Shown in pieces: positions 40,695 through 50,107 of a stretch of DNA of 64,000 nt (within the stretch, counting starts at the first letter, position 1; every line of letters begins with the position of its first letter). The stretch comes from Rhizorhabdus phycosphaerae (GTDB lineage Bacteria; Pseudomonadota; Alphaproteobacteria; Sphingomonadales; Sphingomonadaceae). The DNA lies in NCBI RefSeq assembly GCF_011044255.1, contig NZ_CP049107.1, positions 1,860,001 through 1,924,000 on the forward strand, read 5' to 3'. Made by a program: the position numbers and the translations under genes. The notes below the pieces were generated by a model, which saw only the letters and a program-made list of their open reading frames with translations, made no database searches and was not told the origin of the DNA.

Positions 40695-41441
40695 TCAGCC
40701 AGGCTTTCGGCAGATGATTCGGCGAAGGCTCCACTGCACGACATGGCTCCCATCCCCTTCGGACAGGCCGACGATGTCGGCTAAAGCGTCGCAAACCTGT
40801 TCGGCCGATTGTCCGTCGATACCGAACAAATCGCGGCAATAGGCTCCCGCGCTGATCCGGTCGCCAAAGACCCAGGGTGTCTCGGCCTGACGGTCCTCGA
40901 TGACCTCGAACCCAGCCGCGACCAGAAGTCTGGCCGTTTCCTCGTCCAGGAAGCGCCCTTCATGGCCCATGCTGTTATTCGCATCGACATAGACGTTCAG
41001 GAAGCGGTCGGCGCTGCTTCCGGCGCCGACATCGGCAATCACCAGTTGGCCGCCGGGTTTGAGCAGCCGGTGCATCTCGGCAAAAATCACCGAGAGGTCC
41101 GGTGCATGATGCAGGCCGGCCAGCGAAATGATTGCGCACGCAGTTCCAGCGGGCGCCGGTACGGCTTCCACCTGAGCGAGCAAGCTGCTCGACCGCTCGT
41201 CCGACGGGCAGCGCTGCTGGAAATATTCGGCGGGCTCGACCGCGACGTAGCGGATATCGTCGGCAATGTAGCGGCGCAGCCAGCCGCTTCCGGACGGCAT
41301 GTCGTACACGACCTTGCAATCTGCATCGAGGCAATCGGCGACGACCGCGAACTCCGCGTCGCGCGCCTTGGGAAACATGTCCATCGCGCGATAGTAGCGA
41401 TCGGCGCGGCGGGCGAAGATGTCGGCGTAGCTGTCGAGCAT
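40695..41441 (-). CDS. Class I SAM-dependent methyltransferase
   Basis: The 248-residue protein has a Rossmann methyltransferase core: VVYDMPSGSGWLRRYI (motif I), VAVEPAEYF (motif II), CAIISLAGLHHAPDL (motif IV) and LLKPGGQLVIADVG (motif V). The N-terminal ADIFARRADRYYRAMDMFP is a lid helix typical of small-molecule methyltransferases. The start overlaps the stop of the ATP-grasp gene by one base (TGATG), so the two are coupled. Neither substrate is known. Confidence 0.85.
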   Translation of the reverse strand: MLDSYADIFARRADRYYRAMDMFPKARDAEFAVVADCLDADCKVVYDMPSGSGWLRRYIADDIRYVAVEPAEYFQQRCPSDERSSSLLAQVEAVPAPAGTACAIISLAGLHHAPDLSVIFAEMHRLLKPGGQLVIADVGAGSSADRFLNVYVDANNSMGHEGRFLDEETARLLVAAGFEVIEDRQAETPWVFGDRISAGAYCRDLFGIDGQSAEQVCDALADIVGLSEGDGSHVVQWSLRRIICRKPG

Positions 41442-42430
41442 CAGCGGGCGATCATCGCATCGAATGCCGCCGTCGCCTGTTCGCGGGCGCTGTGCCCGTA
41501 AGCGAAGCGGGGATCATCGGACACGGGGAAGAACATCATCGTCGCATTGGCCTCGAACAGGATGACGCGGCCATCGGGCATGATGTCGAAATCTATACCA
41601 AAGAAATCGAGGGGCATACGCGCTCTGATATCCTGCAATATCCGCTGTACCTGCTCTGGCAGCGTTGCGAGCCCTCCCTCCACGACACGCTTTTCCTCGG
41701 CTATCTCGTCGGGGTGGTCCGGCATGACCCGCTCGCGGGCGGGGCCGTGGACGTTCCAGTTGTCCGAAACGAGGCGGTGGCGGATGACGGCGCGGTCACC
41801 AAAATAGAAGACGCGGAATTTGCGGTATAGTCCGGTCGGTTGGCGCAGGTCGAAAAACTGGGTAAGATAATGGGTCTGCTTGGGGTCGATCTGCCGCAAC
41901 ACGGCATCGCGATCGGCGCAGACCCCGTCCACCCGCCCGTCATGATGACCCGCGATGCGGAGGATGGCGGGAAAGCCGAGACCGGCCTTCTCGATCGCTG
42001 CGATCGCCACATTGGGCCGCCCCTTGAACTTGGCCACGGGCGGAACGATCAAACCGTCGATACCGGCCATGCGCGATGCCACCCGGTCACGCCGGCTCTC
42101 CATCACAGCCTCGGGCCGATTGAGCACCCGCCCCTTATAACCCTTGAGGAAACGCTCGGCCAATCCGAGAACCGTTGGGTTCAGGTCGGCATCGGTGATC
42201 AGGTTGAGAACGACGCCGACATTGTCCAACGAAGGCCGGGTCTTCAGCCGGAGGAAGTTGACAGGGATGTTGAGCCGGACGAAGTCGTTCTGATCCGCCG
42301 AATGCAGCAGACGGACGTCAGTCGTGCCGAGCACGCCTTGCCGCTCCTCGCCGGCCCACAGTTTCCCATGCTGATTGTCCGATCCGAACAGGACGCCAAG
42401 CTTGTTGCCGCCCTCTGTCTTCGTAACCAA
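41441..42430 (-). CDS. ATP-grasp-fold protein (RimK/glutathione-synthetase-like)
   Basis: The 329-residue protein has an N-terminal pre-ATP-grasp domain (KLGVLFGSDNQHG...), then GLGFPAILRIAGHHDG with the ATP Lys/Arg-binding strand, and metal-binding motifs DFFGIDFDIMPDGRVILFEANA (quoted to the acidic pair). YLTQFFDLRQPTGLYRKFRV is reminiscent of ATP-grasp domains fused to TPR regions elsewhere. Such enzymes form amide or thioester bonds through acyl-phosphates. The start is a TTG preceded by GGGGAAG; that choice is tentative. It is coupled to a methyltransferase and lies between two HerA-like ATPases. Confidence 0.75.
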   Translation of the reverse strand: MVTKTEGGNKLGVLFGSDNQHGKLWAGEERQGVLGTTDVRLLHSADQNDFVRLNIPVNFLRLKTRPSLDNVGVVLNLITDADLNPTVLGLAERFLKGYKGRVLNRPEAVMESRRDRVASRMAGIDGLIVPPVAKFKGRPNVAIAAIEKAGLGFPAILRIAGHHDGRVDGVCADRDAVLRQIDPKQTHYLTQFFDLRQPTGLYRKFRVFYFGDRAVIRHRLVSDNWNVHGPARERVMPDHPDEIAEEKRVVEGGLATLPEQVQRILQDIRARMPLDFFGIDFDIMPDGRVILFEANATMMFFPVSDDPRFAYGHSAREQATAAFDAMIAR

Positions 42431-42524
42431 AACTGCTTCCCCGACTTACGCCGTTGGCGGTTCACACGGTTCGGCGCCCGAACGCAATGAAGAAATGGCG
42501 TTCAGAACCACCCGAGGACAGCGC

Positions 42525-44159
42525 TCATTTGAACAGGCCGCCCAGGATTCCGCGGACGAGCTGCCCTGCAATGCCTCCCGATCCGCCGCGTCTCCGGCCG
42601 CCGCCCAGCACAGCGCGCCCGACTTCATTGGCGATCTGTCGCCCGATCGAGGATGCGGCAGCCCGGGTCGCTGACTGGATCGCCTTGTCGACGGCGGAGG
42701 GCTTTGCGGCCTCCCGCTCATCGGCTGCCCGGCGACGGGCCTGCTCGCGCGCCTCGGCTTCGCGCTGCCGGGCCTCGAGCTTGGCCTGGGTCGCTGCCGC
42801 CCGGTCGGCTTCGGCCTGCGCCTTTGCCGCACCCGCTGCGGCGACGGCGGCATCGGCGCGCGCGGCCAATATCTCCTCGGCCGACTCCCGATCGATAGGC
42901 TCGTCATATTTGCCCGCCACGGGCGAAGTCGACAGCATCAGGGCCCTTTCGCGCGCGTCGATTGGACCGAGCCGCGAGCCCGGCGGCGCAATCAGGGTCC
43001 GCCGCACGATCGAAGGGCTCCCGTCCTCCTGCAGGACGGAAACCAACGCCTCACCCACTTTCAGCTCTGTGATCACGCGGGCGACGTCGAGATCCGGGTT
43101 GGTCCGGAAGGTCTCCGCAGCCGCCGCGACAGCCTTCTGGTCGCGAGGCGTGAAAGCGCGCAGCGCGTGCTGGACCCTGTTGCCGAGCTGCGCCGCCACG
43201 TCCTCGGGGATATCGATCGGATTCTGTGTCACGAAATAGACGCCGACGCCCTTCGACCGGATCAGCCGGACGACCTGCTCGATCTTGTCGGCCAATGCCT
43301 TGGGCGCATCGTCGAACAGCAGATGCGCCTCGTCGAAGAAGAAGACGAGCTTCGGCTTGTCGGGATCGCCGACCTCGGGCAGCACCTCGAACAGTTCGCT
43401 CAGCAGCCAGAGCAAGAAGGTCGCATAGAGCTTGGGGCTCTGCATGAGCTTGTCGGCGGCCAGAATGTTGACATGGCCGCGCCCCTGCTCGTCGACCAAT
43501 AGGAAATCCTCGATCGCCAGGGCAGGCTCTCCGAAGAAATGACCGCCACCCTGGCTTTCCAGCTGAAGCAACTGACGCTGGATCGACCCAACGCTGGCCT
43601 TGCTGACATTGCCGTAGCGCGCCGAGAGCATATCCGCCTGCTCGGCGCAGTGGGCGAGCATGGCCTGCAGATCGCCGAGGTCGAGCAGCAACAGCCCTTC
43701 CTCGTCGGCCAGCCGGAACGCGATGTTGAGCACACCCTCCTGAACCTCGTTCAGATTCATGAGCCGCGCGAGGAGCAGCGGCCCCATTTCCGACACCGTC
43801 GTACGGATCGGATGGCCCTGTTCGCCGTAAAGATCCCAGAACACCGCTGGATTGTCGCGCCAACCGAAGCTGTCCATGCCGATTTCCGCCGCACGGGCGA
43901 CCAGCTTGTCGGCATTCTTCGCCACCGGCGATCCGGCCATGGCCATGCCCGACAGATCCCCCTTCACGTCCGCCAAGAAGACGGGGACACCTGCAGCGGA
44001 GAAATTCTCGGCAATCCCCTGGAGAGTGACGGTCTTGCCCGTGCCGGTTGCGCCCGCGATCAAGCCATGCCGGTTGGCGCGCCTCAGGTTCAGATATTGG
44101 GCGTCGATCCCCGACCCGGACGGGCTGCCGCCCAGAAAGATGCCCTGCCCATCGACCAT
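42525..44159 (-). CDS. HerA-like ATPase, DUF853/YjgR type
   Basis: The 544-residue ATPase has Walker [19 protein letters not shown] (about residue 33), [13 protein letters not shown], and Walker [20 protein letters not shown] (about residue 270), then [20 protein letters not shown]. This is the DUF853/YjgR pattern, related to HerA translocases. The last 130 residues are an Ala/Arg-rich coiled coil followed by a glycine-rich end ([11 protein letters not shown]). The family's role is unclear. It lies upstream of the ATP-grasp gene with a 94-base gap that contains no convincing gene. Confidence 0.9.
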   Translation of the reverse strand: MVDGQGIFLGGSPSGSGIDAQYLNLRRANRHGLIAGATGTGKTVTLQGIAENFSAAGVPVFLADVKGDLSGMAMAGSPVAKNADKLVARAAEIGMDSFGWRDNPAVFWDLYGEQGHPIRTTVSEMGPLLLARLMNLNEVQEGVLNIAFRLADEEGLLLLDLGDLQAMLAHCAEQADMLSARYGNVSKASVGSIQRQLLQLESQGGGHFFGEPALAIEDFLLVDEQGRGHVNILAADKLMQSPKLYATFLLWLLSELFEVLPEVGDPDKPKLVFFFDEAHLLFDDAPKALADKIEQVVRLIRSKGVGVYFVTQNPIDIPEDVAAQLGNRVQHALRAFTPRDQKAVAAAAETFRTNPDLDVARVITELKVGEALVSVLQEDGSPSIVRRTLIAPPGSRLGPIDARERALMLSTSPVAGKYDEPIDRESAEEILAARADAAVAAAGAAKAQAEADRAAATQAKLEARQREAEAREQARRRAADEREAAKPSAVDKAIQSATRAAASSIGRQIANEVGRAVLGGGRRRGGSGGIAGQLVRGILGGLFK

Positions 44160-44265
44160 GAAACGCCTCCTCCTGCGGAGGCTTCAGCCTAGCTTTGCAA
44201 AGGGCGGTACGGAAGCGCCGGCGCGCCAGGCTGCGACCATATGCGCAGATTTTACCTTCGACTGA

Positions 44266-45882
44266 TCAGCCCTTACGCGGCTTGGCGCGATCGGCCGCTT
44301 CGGCGTTTTTCTCGGGCGTTTCGGACGCCGCGGCAGGGCCGGCCACGCGCACCGCAAGCAGATTGCTCAGCTTGGCCCGGAAGTTCGCCAGTTCGCGGCC
44401 GGACAACTGCTGCACCGTCGTGAACTTGAGCGAAGTCGGATTGATCGGCCGACCGTCGCGATACATTTCATAGTGGAGATGCGGTCCGGTCGAGAGTCCT
44501 GTGGACCCGACATAGCCGATCAACTGCCCCTGCCGCACACGCTCACCGACCCTCGCGATGATGCGGCTCATATGCGCATAGCCCGTTGCGATGCCGCCCG
44601 AATGGCTGATCCGAACATAGTTGCCGTGACCGCCATGACGACCGGCAAAGGCGATGACGCCATCGGTTGCGGCGACGATCGGTGCACCCATCGGAGCGCC
44701 GAAATCGACGCCCTGGTGCATCCGCGAATAACCGAGGATCGGGTGCATGCGCATGCCGAAAGTCGAGGTCAGATGCCCGAGGACCGGACGTTGCATGACG
44801 CCCTTACTCTCGCCGACGCCGGAGGCTTCATACCATTGCTGGCGCCCCCCGGCGGCCCACTTCAGCATCTGGACCTTCTTCTTGCCCTCGGTAATGCCGG
44901 CATAAAGGAGCTCGCCGACCTTCACTTCGCCGGTCTCGGCGCGGGCATGTTCGACGATCGCGTCGAAGCGGGCGTCCGAGCCGATGCTGCGCATCGACAG
45001 CTTCTGCGACACCGCTTTGATGAAGGTCTCGATCGCCCCGGCGGGCAGCCCGGCGGCACGCGCCGAGCGATAGAGGCTGGAGCCGACGCGGCCCTGAATG
45101 CGCAAAGGCGTGTTGTCCACGCGGATGGGGATGCGCTGAAGCCGGAGATCGCCGTCGACGCGCTCGACGGCGAGCTTGAGATCGAACCGGGCGCGGAAGC
45201 CGAGATTTTCGAGCGGGCGCGCATCGCGCTTGGACTCGCGGCGACCGAGGACCAGGTCCATCCTCGTACCTGCGCGCAGATCGTCCAGCGGGACGGCGCG
45301 CTCTACCAGCGTCGCGACCTGGGCGGCTTCGTTGCGCGCGACCCCGGCGCGTTCGAGAACGCGGACGAAGCCGTCGCCCTGTCCGAGCGTGGCGGTGAGT
45401 TCGACGCGCGGGCGTTCCGGCGTATCTCCGAGCGTTTCGACCTGCGCGGTCGGCGCGAGCCGGCGGCCGGTATCGGCGCCGAGGGCGAGCGGCGCAATCG
45501 CGAGGGTACGCGCCTGTTCATATTGCGCTGCGCCCATCTGCGGCTCGGCGGGCAGCCGGATCGGCCGGAAGTCGGGCACCATCAGCCCTGCGGCTGTACA
45601 GAGCGAAAGGCAGGTGAAGAGTCCGCGGAACCACTCGCGCGAACCGATGCGGGCACCGAGGTCCACGACGAGGTCCGCGCCCGCCAGACGATCGACGGCG
45701 GTACCGAGCGGACTATCGATCAGCTTGTCGAACTGAGGAAAACGGGCCGGCCGGACGAGCGCAACAGCACGGCCGCCGCCACCGGCGGCGAGCCCTTCCG
45801 TTGCCAGATCCTGAGCGCCGCCCCGAAACAAAAGCCCCCGCCCTTTCAACGAATCGCCTATCCGATTGCCCTGACGAGACAA
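44266..45882 (-). CDS. M23 family metallopeptidase (LytM domain)
   Basis: The 538-residue protein has an N-terminal helix (about residues 85-104: RGLFTCLSLCTAAGLMVP), a long region, an opacity-type LysM-like domain, and a C-terminal LytM peptidase. The zinc ligands are in GYSRMHQGVDFGAP (HxxxD) and GPHLHYEMYRDGRP (HxH). It would cleave peptidoglycan cross-links or activate amidases in the periplasm. The start is a TTG at 45882; a later start is possible because the first 80 residues are atypical. The last 35 residues are an Ala/Glu-rich tail. Confidence 0.87.
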   Translation of the reverse strand: MSRQGNRIGDSLKGRGLLFRGGAQDLATEGLAAGGGGRAVALVRPARFPQFDKLIDSPLGTAVDRLAGADLVVDLGARIGSREWFRGLFTCLSLCTAAGLMVPDFRPIRLPAEPQMGAAQYEQARTLAIAPLALGADTGRRLAPTAQVETLGDTPERPRVELTATLGQGDGFVRVLERAGVARNEAAQVATLVERAVPLDDLRAGTRMDLVLGRRESKRDARPLENLGFRARFDLKLAVERVDGDLRLQRIPIRVDNTPLRIQGRVGSSLYRSARAAGLPAGAIETFIKAVSQKLSMRSIGSDARFDAIVEHARAETGEVKVGELLYAGITEGKKKVQMLKWAAGGRQQWYEASGVGESKGVMQRPVLGHLTSTFGMRMHPILGYSRMHQGVDFGAPMGAPIVAATDGVIAFAGRHGGHGNYVRISHSGGIATGYAHMSRIIARVGERVRQGQLIGYVGSTGLSTGPHLHYEMYRDGRPINPTSLKFTTVQQLSGRELANFRAKLSNLLAVRVAGPAAASETPEKNAEAADRAKPRKG

Positions 45883-46045
45883 ATTCGTGCCGGACGCAGT
45901 CAGTCTGCCGCGACATAGTTAATGTCAAACTAAAGGGCGCGCGCTTTGTCGCCGGATGCGACGAGTCGAGTCCTTTGCGGCATGAGTCGAGTCGGCCTGT
46001 GGTTTCGCGCTTGCGTTCGTCACGCGACGGGTCGATCCTGCCCGC

Positions 46046-48595
46046 ATGGCCAGCCTTAGCGCCCAGCCGGTCGTGGCCGTGCTGGGCCCGACCAACACCG
46101 GCAAGACGCATCTCGCGATAGAGCGGATGTGCGGCCATTCGAGCGGGATGATCGGCTTCCCGCTCCGCCTGCTTGCCCGGGAAGTCTATGACAGGGTCGT
46201 GGCGATCAAGGGCAAGGAACGCGTCGCCCTCATCACCGGAGAGGAGAAGATTCTCCCGCCGAATGCGCAATATTATCTGACCACGGCCGAATCGATGCCG
46301 ATCGACCGCGACTTCGCCTTCGTGGCACTGGACGAGGCGCAGCTCGGCACCGATCCCGAGCGGGGGCACGTGTTCACCGACCGGCTGCTGCGCGCGCGCG
46401 GGCGCGAGGAGACGATGATTCTCGGTTCCGAAGCGCTGCGACCGATGGTGCGCGCGCTGGTCCGCGATGCGGAGATCATCGGCCGGCCACGCTTTTCTAC
46501 GCTGAGCTTCGCGGGTGCCACCAAATTGTCGCGGCTGCCGCCCCGTTCCGCGATCGTCGCCTTCTCAGCCGAGGAAGTCTACGCGGTTGCGGAGATGCTG
46601 CGCCGCCTTCGGGGTGGCGCGGCGGTCGTGATGGGCGCGCTTTCACCGCGCACCCGCAACGCGCAAGTCGCGATGTTCCAGGCGGGAGAGGTCGATTATC
46701 TGGTCGCCACCGACGCTATCGGCATGGGCCTGAACATGGACGTAGCGCATGTCGCCTTCGCCTCGTTGCGGAAGTTCGACGGCCGGCGGACGCGACGCCT
46801 CACCATCGCCGAAATGGCGCAGATCGCCGGGCGCGCAGGCCGGCATCAGCGCGACGGTACTTTTGGCACGCTTGCACTGGAGGGCAGCAGCAGCGCACGG
46901 TTCGAGGACGAGGAGGTCGACGCGATCGAGGCCCATGCCTTCCAGCCGATCGACCATCTCTTCTGGCGCGAAGGCAAGCCGACCTTGTCGTCGCTCGACG
47001 GACTGATCACCGACCTCGAACGGCGTCCCGACCGGCAGGTTCTCCGGGCCGCGCCGCAGGCGATCGATCTGGCCGTGCTCAAGCGGCTGGCCGAGGAGGA
47101 CTGGGTGCGCGAGCGGGCGCGGAGCAAGCCCGTTATCGCCCGCCTCTGGGCCGCCTGCGGCCTGCCCGACTTTCGTAAGACCGGCCCGGAACCGCATGGC
47201 CGTCTTGTCGCGCGCATCTTCCGGCACCTGAGCGAAGGCAACGGCTTCCTTCCGGTCAGCTGGTTCGCCGACGAACTCGCCCGCCTCGACAGCGTGCAGG
47301 GCGACGTCGAGACGCTCGCGGACCGCATCGCCGGCGTGCGCACCTGGGCCTATATCGCGCACCGGGCGGACTGGCTGCCCGATGCGGACAGCTGGGCAGA
47401 ACGCACCCGCGCGCTGGAGGAAAAGCTGTCGGACGCGCTCCACCAGCGCCTGACGCAGCGTTTCGTCGATAGGCGCACATCGGTGCTGATGCGCGATCTG
47501 GGCGCCAAGGGCGGGGACCTGCTACTGCCGGTCAAGGTCGACGAGGAAGGTATCGTCACCGTCGACGGCGAGGCGATCGGGCGCCTTATCGGCTTCCGCT
47601 TCAAGGCCGATCATCTGGCTCGGCATGGTGACATGAAAAGGCTTATGGCGGCGGCCGAACGGCGGCTGGGGGTGGAACTGTCCAACCGCGCGCGCCAGCT
47701 GGCGGCCGATGGGGATGCCGAATTCTCCCTCGCCACCGATGCCGGGCGGCCGGTGGCCGTGTTCTGGCGCGGCGATGTGGTGGCCCGGCTGGAGAAGGGC
47801 CGCACGCTTCTGACTCCGCGCCTCAGGCTGCATCGCGCGCTCGACACGCTCACCCCGATCGACCGCGCAGGGGTCGAGCAGCGGCTCGCAATATGGCTGG
47901 AGGCCCGGATCCAGCGCGAACTGAAGCCGCTCGCGCGCTATTTCGATGCGGCTCGCGATCCCGCCTGTCCACCGTCGCTGCGTGCCTTGCTCTCGCCCCT
48001 TGCCGAGGCTGGCGGCATCGTCCCACGGGATCAGATCGCCTCGGCGATCGACCATCTCGAGCGCGAGGACCGGTCGCGCGCCGAACGGCTGGACGTCAAG
48101 ATCGGGACGATCGACGTCTATTCGCCCACCCTGCTCAAGCCTGAACCGACGCGCTGGCGCCTCGCCCTGTTCGCGGCAGCCGAGGATCAGATGATGCCCG
48201 AATTGCCGGTGCCGGGATCGGTCTCCATGCCCACGCCGGGCGACAATAACGCCTGCGAGGCAATGACGCGCGCCGGGTATCGCGCGCTCGGAGCGCAGAT
48301 GCTTCGCGTCGATCTGGCCGAGCGGCTCGCCCGGATCGCCCATGAGGCGCGCACCGGGCGCAAGCCCTTCACCCCGGATCCGGCGCTGTCCACGTCGCTC
48401 GGGCTACGTCCCGCAAGCTTCGCCCAGTTGATGCTGGCCCTGGGCTTCCGCACCACCCAGCCGGGCAAGGGCGAGGAATGGATGTGGAAGGGAAACCGGC
48501 CACCGCGCAAGTCCGAAACCCAGCGTCCCGGCAATGTCTTCGGTGCGCTGGCCGACCTCTATCCGTCACGGTCCTCCCGGAATGCGGCTCGATAA
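46046..48595 (+). CDS. Suv3-like superfamily 2 helicase
   Basis: The 849-residue protein has Walker A VLGPTNTGKTHLAIERM (about residue 12), FVALDEAQLGTDPERG as Walker B, LVATDAIGMGLNMDVAHVAF and IAGRAGRHQRDGTFG, the motif set of Suv3-type RNA/DNA helicases. The C-terminal 450 residues are helical and lack a recognised catalytic domain. It is followed with 14-base overlap by the S4 protein gene, then fdxA and carD, an order found in many alphaproteobacteria. Its nucleic-acid target is not established. Confidence 0.9.
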   Translation: MASLSAQPVVAVLGPTNTGKTHLAIERMCGHSSGMIGFPLRLLAREVYDRVVAIKGKERVALITGEEKILPPNAQYYLTTAESMPIDRDFAFVALDEAQLGTDPERGHVFTDRLLRARGREETMILGSEALRPMVRALVRDAEIIGRPRFSTLSFAGATKLSRLPPRSAIVAFSAEEVYAVAEMLRRLRGGAAVVMGALSPRTRNAQVAMFQAGEVDYLVATDAIGMGLNMDVAHVAFASLRKFDGRRTRRLTIAEMAQIAGRAGRHQRDGTFGTLALEGSSSARFEDEEVDAIEAHAFQPIDHLFWREGKPTLSSLDGLITDLERRPDRQVLRAAPQAIDLAVLKRLAEEDWVRERARSKPVIARLWAACGLPDFRKTGPEPHGRLVARIFRHLSEGNGFLPVSWFADELARLDSVQGDVETLADRIAGVRTWAYIAHRADWLPDADSWAERTRALEEKLSDALHQRLTQRFVDRRTSVLMRDLGAKGGDLLLPVKVDEEGIVTVDGEAIGRLIGFRFKADHLARHGDMKRLMAAAERRLGVELSNRARQLAADGDAEFSLATDAGRPVAVFWRGDVVARLEKGRTLLTPRLRLHRALDTLTPIDRAGVEQRLAIWLEARIQRELKPLARYFDAARDPACPPSLRALLSPLAEAGGIVPRDQIASAIDHLEREDRSRAERLDVKIGTIDVYSPTLLKPEPTRWRLALFAAAEDQMMPELPVPGSVSMPTPGDNNACEAMTRAGYRALGAQMLRVDLAERLARIAHEARTGRKPFTPDPALSTSLGLRPASFAQLMLALGFRTTQPGKGEEWMWKGNRPPRKSETQRPGNVFGALADLYPSRSSRNAAR

Positions 48596-48863
48596 ATTCC
48601 TCTGGTTCGTGCGCCTGACGAAGACCCGCGCCCTTGCGCAGGACCTGGCAGAACAAGGCCGGATGCGGATCGACGGACGCGTGGTCGACCGGGCCCATGC
48701 CGCGATACGCGTGGGCAATGTCCTGACCTTCGCCCTGCATGGGCGGGTGCGGATCGTACGCGTGGAAGCGCTGCCGGCACGACGCGGACCGGCACCGGAG
48801 GCGGCCGCCTGCTATACGGACCTTTCGCCGCCGCCTGTTGACGAGCCGCGAAGCGCAACCTAA
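48582..48863 (+). CDS. S4-domain RNA-binding protein (Hsp15-like)
   Basis: The 93-residue protein is an S4 domain: MRLDKFLWFVRLTKTRALAQ, then GRMRIDGRVVDRAHAAIRVG and LTFALHGRVRIVRV. It resembles Hsp15 (HslR), which rescues stalled 50S subunits by binding nascent-chain tRNA. The start overlaps the end of the helicase gene by 14 bases, so the two are translationally linked. A Pro-rich tail ends the protein. Confidence 0.88.
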   Translation: MRLDKFLWFVRLTKTRALAQDLAEQGRMRIDGRVVDRAHAAIRVGNVLTFALHGRVRIVRVEALPARRGPAPEAAACYTDLSPPPVDEPRSAT

Positions 48864-48899
48864 CGGGGTGCCGCGTCAGCCCCTGGGGAATAGTGGATA

Positions 48900-49238
48900 A
48901 TGACCTACGTCGTCACCGATGCCTGCATCCGTTGCAAGTATATGGACTGTGTCGAGGTGTGCCCCGTCGACTGTTTCTACGAGGGCGACAACATGCTGGT
49001 GATCAACCCCAGCGAATGCATCGACTGCGGCGTCTGCGAACCGGAATGTCCCGCCGAAGCGATCCTGCCCGACACCGAATCCGGCCTGGAACAGTGGCTG
49101 GAACTCAACAATACTTTCGCCGCGCAGTGGCCGAACATCACGCGCAAGCGTGAAGCGCCGGCCGACGCTGACGAGTGGAAGGGCGTCGAGGGCAAATATG
49201 AGAAGCATTTCTCGCCGGAGCCCGGCCAGGGCGACTGA
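48900..49238 (+). CDS. fdxA: 7Fe-8S ferredoxin FdxA
   Basis: The 112-residue protein has [18 protein letters not shown] and [16 protein letters not shown], giving the [3Fe-4S] and [4Fe-4S] clusters, then the C-terminal extension [16 protein letters not shown] typical of alphaproteobacterial FdxA. It is an electron carrier of uncertain partner. The ATG follows GGGGAATAG. The 230 bases downstream (49239-49468) hold only a weak GGGCC hairpin and the carD leader. Confidence 0.96.
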   Translation: MTYVVTDACIRCKYMDCVEVCPVDCFYEGDNMLVINPSECIDCGVCEPECPAEAILPDTESGLEQWLELNNTFAAQWPNITRKREAPADADEWKGVEGKYEKHFSPEPGQGD

Positions 49239-49468
49239 TCGCCCGCTTCGCATCTGCAAAATGCGACCATCTTTGCCGCATCTGGGCCGGAACGGGCCCG
49301 GATGCTGGCTTTTCGCTTACTGATGTGTTACAGGATTCGCGTCCGGGCGCGATCCAGCGCGCCTGCAACAAGGAACCTGCGAGTCGCCGTATGAGGATTG
49401 CCGTCGGCCGCTAAGGGGAGGGCGGATCGGACGGAACTGATACGGCATCCCAAAGAAAGGTCTGCTAA

Positions 49469-49987
49469 ATGGCTGCCAAGGCGCTGAGCTTCGTCGTCGG
49501 CGATTATGTTGTTTATCCCAAGCATGGTGTCGGCCGCGTGGTCGAACTGCAAAGCCAGGAAATTGCTGGAGCCAAACTCGAACTCTACGTTCTCCGGTTC
49601 GAAAAGGAGCGGATGACGCTCCGTGTCCCGACCAACAAGGCCGAGGCCGTTGGCATGCGGAAGCTCTCGTCCAACCTGACGATGAGCGAGGCACTTGCGA
49701 CGCTCAAGGGCAAGCCCAAGATCAAGCGCACCATGTGGTCGCGCCGCGCCCAGGAATATGAAGCGAAGATCAATTCGGGCGACCTCGTGTCGATCTCCGA
49801 AGTGGTGCGCGACCTGTTCCGGGCCGACGATCAGCCCGAACAAAGCTATTCGGAGCGTCAGATCTTCGAAGCGGCCACCAGCCGCCTCGCCCGCGAGCTC
49901 GCCGCCATGGAAGCGGTCGACGAGCCCACGGCGCAGGAGAAGATCCTCGACATTCTCCGCAAGGCTGCGGCGATCCACAACAAATAA
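49469..49987 (+). CDS. carD: CarD family transcriptional regulator
   Basis: The 172-residue protein has the CarD/TRCF Tudor-like RNA-polymerase-interacting domain at the N-terminus (FVVGDYVVYPKHGVGRVVEL, then LRFEKERMTLRVPTNKAEAV), and a helical DNA-binding C-terminus (RRAQEYEAKINSGDLVSISE). CarD stabilises the open complex at rRNA and other promoters. AAAGAAAGG precedes the ATG. A strong terminator follows. Confidence 0.95.
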   Translation: MAAKALSFVVGDYVVYPKHGVGRVVELQSQEIAGAKLELYVLRFEKERMTLRVPTNKAEAVGMRKLSSNLTMSEALATLKGKPKIKRTMWSRRAQEYEAKINSGDLVSISEVVRDLFRADDQPEQSYSERQIFEAATSRLARELAAMEAVDEPTAQEKILDILRKAAAIHNK

Positions 49988-50011
49988 GACCCTTCCCCGG
50001 AAGGATGAATG

Positions 50012-50040
50012 AGGCGGCCTTTGCGGGCCGCCTTTTTCTT
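50012..50040 (+). terminator. Rho-independent terminator of carD
   Basis: A 7- to 8-bp stem AGGCGGCC/GGCCGCCT with a loop of about six bases is followed by TTTTTCTTT. Confidence 0.9.
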
Positions 50041-50107
50041 TGCCTTTTTCCTATGGTCGTCGCGCGTCGACCGTGTATTATCCATACAACACAGTTGAGA
50101 GGTCGTC

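Noticed and set aside
42431-42524. Precursor peptide for the ATP-grasp pair
   Set aside because: Only an eight-codon frame overlapping the preceding stop is present, too short to call.
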